Origin: Woeseia sp.
GTDB taxonomy: Bacteria > Pseudomonadota > Gammaproteobacteria > Steroidobacterales > Woeseiaceae
Direction: 5' to 3'
NCBI GenBank assembly: GCA_018701055.1
Contig: JABIUH010000173.1
Location: 1 to 6,744, forward strand
Length of the DNA: 6,744 bases
Part shown: positions 6,026 through 6,744 of the stretch, one piece after another
Position numbering within the stretch: position 1 is the first letter of the stretch
Layout: every line of letters begins with the position of its first letter
Translations under genes and position numbers: made by a program
Notes under the pieces: model-generated
The model's database searches: none
The model's input: the letters and a program-made list of their open reading frames with translations, nothing else
What the model was told of the DNA's origin: nothing

Positions 6026-6744
6026 CAACAACATACGACGCCGCTAATGACGACGGACCAGGAACCGGTTCCATCGCCGTTATCGTTCTAAACTACAACA
6101 AGAAACCTGATCTTCTTGAGGCGCTTGAAAGCATTTATGCGTCTGACTATCCGGATTTCACAGTGGTCGTCGTTGACAACGACTCATCGGATGGATCTGC
6201 TGACGCTGTTGCAGAACAGTTTCCGCAGGCGAGCCTGATCAGGAATCCGGAAAACAGCGGTGTCTCCAAAGGACGCAATACCGGTTGGCGCTACGCGGAT
6301 GAAAACTACAGTTTCGAATATGTGATTTTCGTTGACGATGATGCCGTGCTCACCAGGGACTGCCTTTCGAAACTCGTCGATGCCTACCGGCAGTTTCCGG
6401 AGGCGGGTGTGTTGGCAGGCAAAGCCTTCACGAACTTTGAAACCAATCAGCTAATGAGCGTCGGCATAAGGGCAAACTTTTACACGGGCCTGATCTTCGA
6501 CATGGGCGTTGGTGAGTATGACAACGGTCAGTATAATGAACCACGAGAAATCGATGCGGCCGGTGGGTTTGCATTCATGGTTCGCGCCAACTTGTTTCGA
6601 CAGCTAAACGCATTCGACGAGCGATTCAGTCCTTACGGTTGGGAAGACGTTGATTTCAGTCTTCGTGCACGTGAAAAGGGCTATACTGTTCGTTATGTTC
6701 CCGAAGCCAGACTATGTCACAAGGGAACGAAGGCGGGACGCAAG
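6022..6744 (+). CDS. Family 2 glycosyltransferase, rhamnosyltransferase-like (3' end outside the window)
   Basis: The frame is open from ATG 6022 to the last base (241 codons), so the C-terminus is missing; full-length relatives are usually about 280-350 residues. It is a GT-A fold enzyme that transfers a sugar from a nucleotide-sugar donor in the cytoplasm, probably onto a lipid-linked glycan. The N-terminal Rossmann-like strand is IAVIVLNYNKK (18-28), with the nucleotide-binding motif VVVVDNDSSDGS (48-59) and NPENSGVSKGRNTGW (75-89). The metal-binding DxD equivalent is FVDDDAVL (103-110). The acceptor-side motif is AAGGFAFMVR (179-188), followed by FDERFSPYGWEDVDFSLRA (198-216) with the probable catalytic-base acidic pair in WEDVD. 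HKG (233-235) matches the conserved His region after it. The start is supported by its ATGA overlap with a leader frame. It is transcribed away from the sulfotransferase operon. The donor and acceptor cannot be assigned; many such proteins are annotated as rhamnosyltransferases. Confidence 0.93.
   Translation, partial: MTTTYDAANDDGPGTGSIAVIVLNYNKKPDLLEALESIYASDYPDFTVVVVDNDSSDGSADAVAEQFPQASLIRNPENSGVSKGRNTGWRYADENYSFEYVIFVDDDAVLTRDCLSKLVDAYRQFPEAGVLAGKAFTNFETNQLMSVGIRANFYTGLIFDMGVGEYDNGQYNEPREIDAAGGFAFMVRANLFRQLNAFDERFSPYGWEDVDFSLRAREKGYTVRYVPEARLCHKGTKAGRK

Overview
The window looks like a surface-polysaccharide (capsule, O-antigen or exopolysaccharide) locus of a bacterium, probably a proteobacterium. 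The base composition is moderate, several starts are GTG or TTG, and the gene content (sulfotransferase, membrane-anchored FG-GAP/ASPIC protein, Wzx-like flippase, family 2 glycosyltransferase) fits marine or free-living Gammaproteobacteria best. The taxonomy is inference only.

Positions 173-4369 (minus strand) hold a compact three-gene operon read right to left. It encodes a PAPS-dependent sulfotransferase (3494-4369), a secreted or membrane-anchored beta-propeller protein with seven calcium-loop FG-GAP/VCBS motifs and a C-terminal ASPIC/UnbV domain (1530-3503), and a polysaccharide flippase of the MOP superfamily (173-1564). Both junctions overlap by a few codons, so translation is probably coupled. 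A ribosome-binding site and a plausible promoter with an overlapping dyad lie in the 240-base upstream region (4370-4609). The simplest model is that a glycan is sulfated in the cytoplasm and flipped across the inner membrane, with the propeller protein acting on the outer face.

Positions 4610 to about 5515 hold a dead IS3-family insertion sequence, minus strand. One outer end is recognisable, but orfA and the other end are gone. The orfB transposase carries a stop codon, at least three frameshifts (one at a 10-bp tandem repeat) and loss of the catalytic glutamate.

About 5515-5823 (plus strand) appears to be the 3' remnant of another gene cut off by the IS; its end resembles the C-terminus of a sugar-nucleotide dehydrogenase or epimerase, tentatively. 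Positions 5824-5995 have no supported gene. A nine-codon reading frame (5996-6025) with a strong ribosome-binding site overlaps, as ATGA, the start of a family 2 glycosyltransferase (6022 to the window end, incomplete). The IS remnant therefore sits between two divergently oriented blocks of glycan genes.

I did not find a clearly new defence or mobile system. The most distinctive elements are the overlapping sulfotransferase/propeller/flippase operon and the datable decay of the IS.
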